This document shows, piece by piece, positions 44,585 through 53,852 of a stretch of 64,000 nt of DNA. The notes beneath the pieces are model-generated. The model was not told where the DNA came from. It did not search any database and was given only the letters and a program-made list of their open reading frames with translations. The number at the start of each line of letters is the position of its first letter. Positions within the stretch are counted from its first letter, which is position 1. The stretch lies in NCBI RefSeq assembly GCF_004309355.1, contig NZ_BJCC01000004.1:1-64000 (forward strand), in the 5' to 3' direction. This DNA comes from Enterococcus florum (GTDB lineage Bacteria > Bacillota > Bacilli > Lactobacillales > Enterococcaceae). Made by a program: the position numbers and the translations under genes.

Positions 44585-47164
44585 GTGAAACGCTCTCGTT
44601 ATGTAGTACTGGATCATTTAAAAGAATTAGTGGAAAATCAAGAGAAGGTCACAACAAATGATGTTGCCGAAAGTACACATTTAAGTAGAAATGTTGTGAC
44701 AACCTATCTTTCTCAATTATTAAATGAAGGGCTAGTGAAAAAAAGCGGGACTCGTCCGGTCTTTTGGCAGCCAAACAACGAATCAGCGGATGCATTTTCA
44801 GGCTTTATTGGGGCACAGGGTAGTCTAGAAGCGGAAATTGCCGAATGTAAAGCTGCGGTCACTTATCCACCGAAAGGATTTCCGATCTTAATCACCGGTG
44901 AATCTGGTGTCGGAAAAAGCTATCTTGCATCATTGATTCATCAATATGCAGTCGAGGAAAAGGTTATTGAGCCATCGGCTAAGTTTGTCACCTTGAATTG
45001 TGCCGATTATGCAAATAATCCAGAGCTGTTGTCCTCCGTCTTATTTGGGTATCGCAAGGGTGCCTTTACTGGAGCAGAAAAGGACACAGAAGGGCTGGTG
45101 CAGCAGGCAGACGGTGGTTTTCTATTTTTAGACGAAGTTCATCGTCTCAATAGTGAGAACCAAGAGAAGTTGTTCACTCTGTTGGATTTAGGCCAATATT
45201 ATCCGTTAGGTGAAAAGGAACAAGCAGTAAAAGTCGATTTGCGGTTTATTTTTGCCACAACAGAGTCTTTGGATGAATCATTGCTGCGCACATTTCAGCG
45301 ACGTGTTCCCATGACCGTCAAATTGCCGGCCTTTCATAGACGTCCGATTCACGAGCGATTAGAGATCATTTTTGATAACTTTGTACGTGAGGCGAAAAAT
45401 TTGGATAAAGATTTCGAACTCGGATTAACCGAAATTTTTTCGCTGATCAATCGACAGTACAAAGGAAATTTAGGAGATGTCAAAAACCAGGTACGCCTGC
45501 TTTGCGCCAGAGCGTTTATGGAGCAAAAGAAAGAATCGGTTCTTTGTGTTGGCGAAATGAAGGAGGGACTGATTTTCTTATCTAAAGAGACGGTTTCTTC
45601 AACGTTGACGGAGAGATTGTTTAGGCAGAGCTTTTCAGATTTTTTGAACGAAGTCTTTGTTCCTGAAAAAATCCATGACATGAATGAATGCCGCTTTTTG
45701 ATCCGTAAGGAAATTAAAAAAATCCGTCGACAGCTGCAGCAGCAATCCACCAGTACTTTGATTTTAGCCAGTTTTGTTCAGCAGTTGTCTGACCAAGCGA
45801 ATGCCTTTTGCGAACAATACGGCATCTTTACTCAATTACAAGAAGAAGATTTGCAGGAGGCTGCGTTGATTGTTGCCCTGTTTCTTGAATCGACGTTCTC
45901 ACTCAAAGATCATGCGGTGATCGAGAAAATCAAGACTACGTATCCCCGCTCTTATTATTTGATGGGCAGATTTATTGAGCGAATCCAAGATCCTTTTAAA
46001 CTCGGGAACGAACAAATAGATGTTTTGCAGTGTTTGCTGCTGTTTATTTTGATTGGTGAGGAATTTCAGATAATTGAAAAGATCCCATTTTATTGCTTGC
46101 TGTTGTCTCACGGGACGATGGCCTCCAGTATTCAACGAATCGTGAATAGTTTATGTCACACCTACCTGTTTGAAGCGTTTGACATGCCCGTCGATGCATC
46201 AATCAAAGAGATTAGTACAGAGGTAGAGACTTTTCTGCAAAAGCAAAACCGTCGAGACCAAGAAGTCATTTTGCTGTTTGACATGGGGTCATTGAGTCAA
46301 ATGTACAAGGAAATTAAAAAGCAATCGAATGCTGATTTGATGGTCATCAACAATTTGACAACTTCTATGGCATTGGATATCGGCCTGCAGGTCCAGCAAC
46401 AGCAGCCTTTTAAGGAAATTGCCAAAAAAGCCGAGCACTATAGTGAAATGACGAATGTCCAATATTTTGAAGGGTTATCACAAAACCGCAATATCATTGT
46501 TTCCTGTATGTCCGGGGTAGGATTGTCTGAAGAGATCAAGACTATTATGCTGGACAGTTTGGCGGAAGCGACTGAGATCATCACGATGGATTACAAAGAT
46601 TTAAAACAAACGTTGAATTCTCATGATTTGGCTTATTTTGCCAATACCCAAATGATTTTAACCACGACAGACATCGATACTTTTGAAGAACTCTCGATCA
46701 TCAATATCTATGATGTGATGGAACCAGAAGGAGCCGCATTGGTGAAGCAACTGTTGATTGAAAATGGTGAATCTGAAATAGCCTGTGATCGCTTGTTGGA
46801 ACAATTTTTGCAGTTCTTTACGATTGAAGGTATTGGTGCTCGTCTGCAATTTCTGAATCCTGAGATCGTAATTAAAGAGGTTCAGGAAATCGTAGAGAAA
46901 TACCAGCAATACTACGAATTGACCGTCACTGGACGGGACAAATTGAATCTTTACATGCACATCGCACTGATGATCGAGCGAATGATGGTCAGCTCAAGAA
47001 GAGGCGAGGAGAGTCATGTAGAAGAAAAAATCAGCGATGCCCAACGCAAAGAGTTCTATTCGGTCTCTAGAAATATTTTTCACGCAGTGGAGCGAAAATA
47101 CAATATCCACGTCGATGATTATGAATTGTCATTGATGTACGAGTTGCTTAACATGCAATTTTAA
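44585..47164 (+). CDS. LevR-type sigma-54-dependent PTS activator
   Basis: 859 aa. Order: N-terminal winged HTH (residues 5-50, DVAESTHLSRNVVTTYLSQL); AAA+ sigma-54-interaction domain with Walker A GESGVGKS (105-112), the sigma-54 contact GAFTGA (159-164) and Walker B FLFLDEVH; a PRD domain; a IIA-man-like region (LLFDMGSLSQMY); a IIB-like loop VSCMSGVGLSEE; and a C-terminal PRD with HIALMIERMM. This is the LevR/ManR architecture, controlled by PTS phosphorylation. The -24/-12 promoter at 47252 and a mannose-family PTS follow directly. RpoN is needed elsewhere in the genome. Confidence 0.95.
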   Translation: MKRSRYVVLDHLKELVENQEKVTTNDVAESTHLSRNVVTTYLSQLLNEGLVKKSGTRPVFWQPNNESADAFSGFIGAQGSLEAEIAECKAAVTYPPKGFPILITGESGVGKSYLASLIHQYAVEEKVIEPSAKFVTLNCADYANNPELLSSVLFGYRKGAFTGAEKDTEGLVQQADGGFLFLDEVHRLNSENQEKLFTLLDLGQYYPLGEKEQAVKVDLRFIFATTESLDESLLRTFQRRVPMTVKLPAFHRRPIHERLEIIFDNFVREAKNLDKDFELGLTEIFSLINRQYKGNLGDVKNQVRLLCARAFMEQKKESVLCVGEMKEGLIFLSKETVSSTLTERLFRQSFSDFLNEVFVPEKIHDMNECRFLIRKEIKKIRRQLQQQSTSTLILASFVQQLSDQANAFCEQYGIFTQLQEEDLQEAALIVALFLESTFSLKDHAVIEKIKTTYPRSYYLMGRFIERIQDPFKLGNEQIDVLQCLLLFILIGEEFQIIEKIPFYCLLLSHGTMASSIQRIVNSLCHTYLFEAFDMPVDASIKEISTEVETFLQKQNRRDQEVILLFDMGSLSQMYKEIKKQSNADLMVINNLTTSMALDIGLQVQQQQPFKEIAKKAEHYSEMTNVQYFEGLSQNRNIIVSCMSGVGLSEEIKTIMLDSLAEATEIITMDYKDLKQTLNSHDLAYFANTQMILTTTDIDTFEELSIINIYDVMEPEGAALVKQLLIENGESEIACDRLLEQFLQFFTIEGIGARLQFLNPEIVIKEVQEIVEKYQQYYELTVTGRDKLNLYMHIALMIERMMVSSRRGEESHVEEKISDAQRKEFYSVSRNIFHAVERKYNIHVDDYELSLMYELLNMQF

Positions 47165-47171
47165 TGGGTTA

Positions 47172-47221
47172 TTGCTTAAACATAGTGCTTAGTTTGTTAA
47201 GCACTATTTTTTTGTGCTTAA
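47172..47221 (+). promoter_or_regulatory. Terminator plus repeated TGCTTAA motifs (candidate enhancer sites)
   Basis: ATAGTGCTTA / TTAAGCACTAT with a T run ends the LevR gene. The motif TGCTTAA or a close form occurs at 47173, 47186 and 47215 and inverted at 47197, all within 50 bp and 30-80 bp upstream of the -24 box. That is where sigma-54 activators may bind. Confidence 0.6.
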
Positions 47222-47251
47222 CAGACCTTGCCAGCAGTGAATTTGGGAAGT

Positions 47252-47267
47252 TGGCACATGACTTGCT
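47252..47267 (+). promoter_or_regulatory. Sigma-54 (-24/-12) promoter
   Basis: TGGCAC (47252-47257), five bases, TTGCT (47263-47267); the GG and GC dinucleotides are exactly 10 bp apart. It lies 30 bp before the IIA gene. Confidence 0.9.
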
Positions 47268-47296
47268 TATAGTAAGGATGAAAAGGAGGGGAAGAG

Positions 47297-47713
47297 ATGA
47301 CTAAGTTCGCAATCGCTACTCATGGGAATTTTGCACAGGGGTTGAGAAGTACCTTGGAATTATTTGTACCAAATGAGGAGGTCGCGTTTTTGTCCGCCTA
47401 TGTGGAAGAGGAACCACCTATCGACGACCAGTTGGAAGCATTTTTTGCCTCATTAGGTGATGACGAATCAGCGATAGTCTTCACGGATTTATTTGGCGGC
47501 AGTGTGAATCAAAAAGTTTTATTAGCCAGTGAGGGGAAACAGGTTCAAATCATTGCCGGATTTAACTTGCCAGTAATCTTAGAAGTTGTATTAAATAAAG
47601 AAAATTTGACAACAGAAAATTTAACGCATTATTTGGAAACAAGTAAACATGCGATGCAGCTGGTAACACCCATTGTGGAAGACACAGTCAGCGAAGAAGA
47701 CTTCTTCGCATAA
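47297..47713 (+). CDS. PTS mannose-family IIA component
   Basis: 138 aa. Phospho-His9 in FAIATHGNFAQGL and the FTDLFGGSVNQ segment are typical of the mannose IIA fold. A separate subunit, not an IIAB fusion. AAAGGAGGGGAAGAG before the ATG. First gene behind the sigma-54 promoter. Confidence 0.94.
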   Translation: MTKFAIATHGNFAQGLRSTLELFVPNEEVAFLSAYVEEEPPIDDQLEAFFASLGDDESAIVFTDLFGGSVNQKVLLASEGKQVQIIAGFNLPVILEVVLNKENLTTENLTHYLETSKHAMQLVTPIVEDTVSEEDFFA

Positions 47714-47732
47714 TAAAAAGGAGAGAATAACT

Positions 47733-48224
47733 ATGATTAAGGCATTACGAGTTGACGAACGGTTGGTTCACGGACAGATCGCCATGGTCTGGTCAAAAGA
47801 ATTAAAACTACAAGGCTTAGTCATCGCCAATGACGAAGTAGCTAATAATGACACGCAAAAAATGGCGCTACAAATGGCAGTACCCAGCAATATTAAATCA
47901 ATTATGAAAGACACCGATGGCGCAATTGCTTTATTAAAGAATCCAAAAGCCAGTGCGATGAATCTGATGGTTTTAGTCAAAACAGTTGCGGATGCCCTTA
48001 AAATTGCTAAGGAAATTTCAACGATCGAATATGTAAATATCGGCAATGCCGGCAAAATGATCAATGAACCGAAAAAGGAAATCACTAAATATGTCATGCT
48101 GACAGATTCTGAAATTGTTGCCTTGAAAGAGTTGGTTGAAATATATCCAGAAACAGCCTTCCAAGCAGTACCGACAGAAGACAAGCTATTAGCTAGTACG
48201 ATCATTAAGGATCAAAAATTATAA
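47733..48224 (+). CDS. PTS mannose-family IIB component
   Basis: 163 aa. Phospho-His13 in LRVDERLVHGQIAMVW. The mannose-type IIB also shows NIGNAGKMI. The frame runs back to 47673 inside the IIA gene, but AAAAAGGAGAG fits the ATG at 47733. Confidence 0.94.
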   Translation: MIKALRVDERLVHGQIAMVWSKELKLQGLVIANDEVANNDTQKMALQMAVPSNIKSIMKDTDGAIALLKNPKASAMNLMVLVKTVADALKIAKEISTIEYVNIGNAGKMINEPKKEITKYVMLTDSEIVALKELVEIYPETAFQAVPTEDKLLASTIIKDQKL

Positions 48225-48241
48225 AAAAGGGGTGTTAGATC

Positions 48242-49048
48242 ATGTGGGATGCATTTTTAGTTGGGTTAGTCGTCTTCCTTTGTGTAGGAGGACATGAGTT
48301 AATTGGATTTTCATTGCTGTTTCGTCCAATTGTTGTCGGACCATTCTTAGGATTATTGATGGGAGATTTGCAAACCGGCTTAATGATCGGTGCAGCTTTG
48401 GAAACAATCTTTATGGGTGTCATCAATATTGGCGGGGCCTCAGCAGCTGAGCCTGGCTTGGCAACTGCTCTAGCTACTGGCTTTGCGATCAAATTAGGCG
48501 GTGGCGTGGATGCAGCAATTGCATTAGCTTTACCAATCGGTATCTTAGGTCAACAAATTAAACTTGCTATTTATATTTTATTCAGTGGGTCAATGGCACC
48601 GGTATTCGATCGTTTAGCAGCAGAAGGCAAACAAAAACAATTTACTTATCTGCACTTTGGTGTTTGGGCAATTTGGTTCTTTGCTTATTCCTTGATCCCA
48701 TTCTTTGCAATGCTGTTTGGTGCGAATGCTGTGCAAGCTGCCCTAGATATGATTCCTGATGTTATCATGAACGGCTTATCTATTGCAGGAAATCTACTGC
48801 CTGCAGTTGGTATGGCTATGTTGTTAAGAATGTTGTGGGAAAACAAGATTGCTGTCTTTTTCTTCCTAGGCTTTCTCTTTGTTGCCTATCTTAAATTGCC
48901 ATTAGTCGCTGTGGCTGGAATCGCCTTTGTAATTGCGATTTTAATTGCTCAACGCGATTATCAATTAAATAAGTTAGAAAAAGCAAAACCAGTTGTGGTA
49001 CAAGCGGCCGATGGGGTTGATCAAGAGGAGGAGGACTTTTTCGCATGA
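48242..49048 (+). CDS. PTS mannose-family IIC permease
   Basis: 268 aa, multi-spanning. RPIVVGPFLGLLMGDLQTGLMIGAALE is the highly conserved IIC-man block. AAAAGGGG precedes the ATG. It overlaps the IID gene by 4 bp. Confidence 0.94.
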   Translation: MWDAFLVGLVVFLCVGGHELIGFSLLFRPIVVGPFLGLLMGDLQTGLMIGAALETIFMGVINIGGASAAEPGLATALATGFAIKLGGGVDAAIALALPIGILGQQIKLAIYILFSGSMAPVFDRLAAEGKQKQFTYLHFGVWAIWFFAYSLIPFFAMLFGANAVQAALDMIPDVIMNGLSIAGNLLPAVGMAMLLRMLWENKIAVFFFLGFLFVAYLKLPLVAVAGIAFVIAILIAQRDYQLNKLEKAKPVVVQAADGVDQEEEDFFA

Positions 49049-49869
49049 GCAAACTAGGGAACGATTTAACGAAAGAAGAGAAAAAATTGGTTCGCCAAAT
49101 GTTCTGGCGTTCGCAAACCTTATACGTTTCAGTCAATCCAGCTAAACAAGGTGCCAATGGATTTTGTTACTCAATGATGCCGTTTATCAATGCTTTTTAT
49201 AACGAAGAGGAGCAACGCAAAGAAGCGTTAGTTCGCCACATGTCTTATTTCAATACGACCGTGCCGATGGTTTCTTTCATCATGGGTATTGCTGCTTCAA
49301 TGGAAAAAGAAAATTCTGAAAAGGAAGGCTTCGACGTAGCATCTATCAATGCCGTTAAAACAAGTTTAATGGGACCAATGGCTGGTATTGGCGATTCCAT
49401 CTTCTGGGGTGTTTGGCGCGTAATTTCTGCTGGTTTAGCTGTTGGCTTAGCAACTAGCGGGAATGTATTAGCACCCATCGTATTCTTGGCGATGTTTAAT
49501 ATCCCACAATGGTTAACCAGATATTATGGTGCTTTCTTAGGCTACTCTTTGGGATCTAAATATATCGAAAAGCTTTATTCAGAGGGCTTAATTGGTATCT
49601 TAACGAAGGGTGCCAGCATGGTTGGATTGATGATGGTAGGTGCTATGACGAGTTCAATGGTGGTTTTCCAAACAAAGCTTTCCTTTGATATGCAAGGGGA
49701 AACAGTTATGAAGCTGCAGGAAATGCTGGATCAAATTTTTGTCGGTATCGTACCATTATTATTAACCTTGCTTTGCTACTACTTGTTGAAGAAAAAAATA
49801 AGCATTACTGTCTTAATGTTGGGGATTATTGTTTTGGGCATTGTCTTATCAGCACTAGGAATTGCATAG
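49045..49869 (+). CDS. PTS mannose-family IID component
   Basis: 274 aa. FWRSQTLYVSVNPAKQGANGFCYSMMPFI near the N-terminus, SLMGPMAGIGDSIFWG, and a hydrophobic C-terminus are typical of IID. With IIC it forms the membrane channel. The alpha-galactosidase gene follows after 12 bp. Confidence 0.94.
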   Translation: MSKLGNDLTKEEKKLVRQMFWRSQTLYVSVNPAKQGANGFCYSMMPFINAFYNEEEQRKEALVRHMSYFNTTVPMVSFIMGIAASMEKENSEKEGFDVASINAVKTSLMGPMAGIGDSIFWGVWRVISAGLAVGLATSGNVLAPIVFLAMFNIPQWLTRYYGAFLGYSLGSKYIEKLYSEGLIGILTKGASMVGLMMVGAMTSSMVVFQTKLSFDMQGETVMKLQEMLDQIFVGIVPLLLTLLCYYLLKKKISITVLMLGIIVLGIVLSALGIA

Positions 49870-49881
49870 GAGGACGAAAAA

Positions 49882-52059
49882 ATGATTACGTTTGATGAAG
49901 CAACTGGTATTTTTCATCTTCAGGGAAAACAAACAAGTTATTTCATGCAAAAAAACGAACAAAATCATCTTTTTCATCTATATTGGGGGAGCCGCTTAGC
50001 CAAGCGTCTCCCTGATTATGTATTGAAAGAGATTCAACGTGCCAGCTACATAGCGGATACAGATCATATTAAGGAATACAAATTGGAACGTCTCCCTCAA
50101 GAATATCCGGCTTTTGGCAATAGTGATTTACGCAAACCAGCTTATCAACTGACATTTCAAAATGGAACGCAAATTAGTGATTTTCGCTATGTTACTCACG
50201 AAATCATCCAAGGTAAGCCCGTGTTAAAAGGATTACCAAGTTTGCGGGAAAGCATCGATTGTGAGACGCTGAAAATTACACTGCACGATGCGTATCAGCA
50301 AATCAATCTATCTTTATTTTATACCTTGTTTGAAGAAGCGGATATCATTACTCGGCATAGTGAATTGGAAAATGTTGGCGATGATCCGGTAGAAATTAAT
50401 CAGCTAAACAGTGCCTGTGTTGAATTACCAACTAGCGATTTGGATTTGCTGCATCTGAGCGGTTCTTGGGCACGAGAAACACATATCCAACGGACGCCTC
50501 TAAGCCAATTAAATTATCGAGTAGAAAGTACTCGTGGCAGCAGCAGTCATGAGCACAACCCTTTTATTGCTTTAATGGAAAAAGAAGCGACTGAAACTAA
50601 TGGGGACGTTTACAGCATGAATCTAGTCTACAGCGGGAATTTTGAAGCAACCGTTGATGTAGAAATGCAGGATGCTGTTCGGATGCAAATTGGGATGAAT
50701 AGTACACTATTTGGCTGGCAGCTGCAGCCAGGAAAAACCTTCGTTTCACCAGAAGCTATCTTAGTATACAGCCAGCATGGACTACAGGAATTAACGCACA
50801 AATATCATCAGGCATATCAAAATTATTTGCTGCCGAAGAAATTCGCTAAAAAGGAACGGCCAATTTTGGTCAACAGCTGGGAGGCCTGCTATTTCGACTT
50901 ACAAGAAGAAGCGCTGTTGGAGTTAGCACAATCTTCCAAAGATCTGGGTGTAGAGTTATTTGTTTTGGATGATGGCTGGTTTGGTCATCGCGATGATACC
51001 AGCAGTTCATTAGGTGACTGGTTCGTGGATTCGCAAAAATTTCCACAAGGGCTAGAACACTTTATTACCCAAATTAAGCAAATTGGGTTGGACTTCGGCA
51101 TGTGGGTAGAACCAGAAATGATTTCTGAAGACAGTAATTTGTATCGTCAACATCCAGACTGGTGTATTGAGGTTCCAGGGCGATTGAAATCTTATTCTCG
51201 CGGACAATTTGTCTTAGATTTAGCAAACACTGAAGTACAGAATTGTTTGATTGAAACCTTGTCAGAACTTTTCCAGCGTTATGATATTGATTACGTCAAA
51301 TGGGACATGAATCGCAGCATGACGGAAACTGGATCAAATGCCTTAACCAGCAGCCAACAAAAAGAATTTTATCATCGATATATGCTGGGATTGTATCGTG
51401 TGTTAGCCAAAGTAACTGAGCAATTTCCAGATATCCTATTTGAAAATTGTGCCGGAGGTGGCGGACGGTTTGATCCGGGAATGATGTACTACATGCCGCA
51501 AACCTGGACCAGTGATGATACGGATGCAATTGAACGTTTGGCTATTCAAGAAGGAACTAGCTTGATTTATCCTGCGATTTCTATGGGTGCCCATGTTTCT
51601 CAAGTCCCGAATCATCAGATTGGTCGGGTAACTCCTTTGAATACTCGGGGAGTGGTCGCGATGCAGGGAAATTTTGGTTATGAAATGGATTTGTCCAAAA
51701 TCCCACTGGAAGAAAAAATGGAAATAAAAGCACAAATTGAACAATTTAAGAAAATTCGTTCGACGGTGCAATTAGGAACGTTTTATCGGTTGGCAGTACC
51801 AGTAAAGGATAATGCTAAAGCTTGGTTGTTTCTGGATGAGCAGCAGGTAGTAGTTTCTTATGTCCAAATTCATGCTAAACCTAATTCACCATCCAAGCGC
51901 TTGAAACTAACAGGTTTGAATCCAGAAGGCTTGTACTTGCTTCCAACTGGCGAGAAACGTCATGGAGATGAATTAATGGCTTTCGGTTTAGCTATCGATC
52001 CAGTGAAGCAGGATTATTACAGCCAACAATGGATTTTACAGAAAGTAGAGGATGAGTAA
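49882..52059 (+). CDS. Alpha-galactosidase, GH36 (copy 2)
   Basis: 725 aa, no signal peptide. LFVLDDGWFGHR, nucleophile Asp475 in DYVKWDMNRSM, acid/base Asp545 in TWTSDDTDAIERL, and NCAGGGGRFDPGM. Clearly homologous to copy 1 throughout but diverged, so not a recent duplicate. AGGAGGACG precedes the start. It lies between the IID gene and a GH13 enzyme in a sigma-54 operon, so its substrate probably enters as a phosphorylated or mixed alpha-glycoside. Confidence 0.94.
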   Translation: MITFDEATGIFHLQGKQTSYFMQKNEQNHLFHLYWGSRLAKRLPDYVLKEIQRASYIADTDHIKEYKLERLPQEYPAFGNSDLRKPAYQLTFQNGTQISDFRYVTHEIIQGKPVLKGLPSLRESIDCETLKITLHDAYQQINLSLFYTLFEEADIITRHSELENVGDDPVEINQLNSACVELPTSDLDLLHLSGSWARETHIQRTPLSQLNYRVESTRGSSSHEHNPFIALMEKEATETNGDVYSMNLVYSGNFEATVDVEMQDAVRMQIGMNSTLFGWQLQPGKTFVSPEAILVYSQHGLQELTHKYHQAYQNYLLPKKFAKKERPILVNSWEACYFDLQEEALLELAQSSKDLGVELFVLDDGWFGHRDDTSSSLGDWFVDSQKFPQGLEHFITQIKQIGLDFGMWVEPEMISEDSNLYRQHPDWCIEVPGRLKSYSRGQFVLDLANTEVQNCLIETLSELFQRYDIDYVKWDMNRSMTETGSNALTSSQQKEFYHRYMLGLYRVLAKVTEQFPDILFENCAGGGGRFDPGMMYYMPQTWTSDDTDAIERLAIQEGTSLIYPAISMGAHVSQVPNHQIGRVTPLNTRGVVAMQGNFGYEMDLSKIPLEEKMEIKAQIEQFKKIRSTVQLGTFYRLAVPVKDNAKAWLFLDEQQVVVSYVQIHAKPNSPSKRLKLTGLNPEGLYLLPTGEKRHGDELMAFGLAIDPVKQDYYSQQWILQKVEDE

Positions 52060-53724
52060 ATGCAGGACTGGTGGAAAAAAGCAGTATTTTATCAAATTTA
52101 TCCTAAGAGTTTTAAGGATACAAATGGAGATGGGATTGGTGACATCAATGGTATCCGCGAAAAGCTTCCCTACTTAAAACAGCTTGGTGTTGATGCTTTG
52201 TGGATCAGTCCCGTTTACTTATCACCGCAAATTGATAATGGCTATGACATTGCCGATTATCGTAGGATTGATCCAATGTTTGGTACTAACAACGAAATGT
52301 ATCAGTTGATTGAAGAAGCACATCAGCAAAATTTAAAAATTGTGATGGATTTTGTGGCAAATCATACGTCAGATCAGTGCACTTGGTTTCAGGAGAGTCG
52401 CAAATCTAAGGATAATTATTTTAGCGACTTTTACATTTGGAAGGATGCAAAAACAGATGGCTCTGTCCCAAATAATTGGGGCTCCAGCTTTGGCGGCTCC
52501 GCTTGGACTTGGGACGAATCTCGTCAGCAGTATTACTTGCATTATTATGCCAAAGAACAACCAGACTTAAATTGGGAAAACCCAACCGTTCGCTCATACA
52601 TTTATGATATGATGCGCTTTTGGAAAGGGAAAGGAGTAGACGGCTGGCGCATGGACGTAGTGACCTCTATCTCCAAGAATTTAGATTTCCCTGATAACCC
52701 ACGTCCGTTCACTACCGAGAATCAACAAAATGGTCCACGTATGCATGAATTTATTCACGAAATGAATCAAGAAGTTTTGAAGCCTTTTTCTATGATGAGT
52801 GTCGGTGAATCACCAGCGGCTAAATCACCTGACGGCCATTTATTAGTGGATCCCGCCCGAGAAGAGCTGGATATGATCTTTACCTTTGAGCACATGCACG
52901 TAGATCGAGTCAAAGGTAATGTTAATGGTCGCTGGGCCTTAAAGCCAATGGATCTGCCGGCATTGAAAAAAATTCTTGCATCTTGGCAGAAAGAATTGCG
53001 AGGCCGTGGTTGGAATGCCTTATACTTTGAAAATCACGATCGTGCCCGAGTGATTTCACGTTGGGGAAATGATGAGGAGTATCGTTATGAATGTGCCACT
53101 GCTTTTGCGACAGTTTTGCATGGGTTGCAAGGAACACCGTTTATTTACCAAGGGGAAGAAATCGGCATGACCAATCCTAAATTTGCAATTGATGAGTATG
53201 AAGATGTGGAGTTGCAAGGCAATTATGAGTTCTACGTGAAGCAGCAACAGACAATTTCTGAAGAAGAATTTCTAGCAGCGGTTCACAAGATTACCCGTGA
53301 TAATGCTCGGACACCTATGCAATGGGATGACAGCCAAAATGCTGGGTTTAGCGATGCTGATCCTTGGTTTAAGTTGAATCCTGATTATTCGTTGATCAAT
53401 GTAGCTTTTGATCAAACCAGTGAGAAATCTGTTTTCAAGTTTTATCAAAAGCTGATTGAACTTCGGCATACGGAGGAACTGATGACAGAAGGCGAGTTTG
53501 AACTATTGTATGAAGAGGATCCGGCACGTTTTATCTACAAACGCAGATATAAAAAAACGAGTTGGTATATACTGGCCAACTTTTCAAATCACAACCAATC
53601 GATTCCTGAAGATTTAAGAGATCTGAATGGACGCTTCGTCTTAAAAAATAGGCCAGAACGAAACACATTGGATCCGGCGTTGACTCCTTATGAAGCTTTC
53701 ATTTTTGCTGTAGACGAAGAATAA
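52060..53724 (+). CDS. GH13 alpha-glucosidase (oligo-1,6-glucosidase/trehalose-6-phosphate hydrolase subfamily)
   Basis: 554 aa, cytosolic. GH13 regions: DFVANHTS, nucleophile Asp199 in GWRMDVV, acid/base Glu250 in SVGESP, and Asp327 in ENHDRARV. The start YQIYPKSFKDTNGDGIGDI is typical of the oligo-1,6-glucosidase, DexB, TreC and sucrose-cleaving group. The ATG directly follows the stop of the alpha-galactosidase gene, so the two are coupled. Together they could split a sugar with both alpha-galactosyl and alpha-glucosyl bonds, or phosphorylated derivatives. Confidence 0.93.
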   Translation: MQDWWKKAVFYQIYPKSFKDTNGDGIGDINGIREKLPYLKQLGVDALWISPVYLSPQIDNGYDIADYRRIDPMFGTNNEMYQLIEEAHQQNLKIVMDFVANHTSDQCTWFQESRKSKDNYFSDFYIWKDAKTDGSVPNNWGSSFGGSAWTWDESRQQYYLHYYAKEQPDLNWENPTVRSYIYDMMRFWKGKGVDGWRMDVVTSISKNLDFPDNPRPFTTENQQNGPRMHEFIHEMNQEVLKPFSMMSVGESPAAKSPDGHLLVDPAREELDMIFTFEHMHVDRVKGNVNGRWALKPMDLPALKKILASWQKELRGRGWNALYFENHDRARVISRWGNDEEYRYECATAFATVLHGLQGTPFIYQGEEIGMTNPKFAIDEYEDVELQGNYEFYVKQQQTISEEEFLAAVHKITRDNARTPMQWDDSQNAGFSDADPWFKLNPDYSLINVAFDQTSEKSVFKFYQKLIELRHTEELMTEGEFELLYEEDPARFIYKRRYKKTSWYILANFSNHNQSIPEDLRDLNGRFVLKNRPERNTLDPALTPYEAFIFAVDEE

Positions 53725-53739
53725 AAATACTATTGATCA

Positions 53740-53780
53740 TACCCCAAAAAGCTAGATGAACCAATCCAGCCTTTGGGGGT
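53740..53780 (+). terminator. Possible terminator of the LevR operon
   Basis: ACCCCAAAAAGCTAGAT with ATCCAGCCTTTGGGGGT forms an imperfect hairpin. Only a poor T tract follows. Confidence 0.45.
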
Positions 53781-53810
53781 CGGTCATTTCATATCATTCT
53801 AAATTTGCGG

Positions 53811-53816
53811 TATACT
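53811..53816 (+). promoter_or_regulatory. -10 box of the ATPase gene
   Basis: TATACT, 36 bp before the chosen start. The -35 (TTTCAT area) is weak. Confidence 0.4.
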
Positions 53817-53852
53817 GATTCTACTAGAGTCAAAAGGAGATGGATCGGCAAC

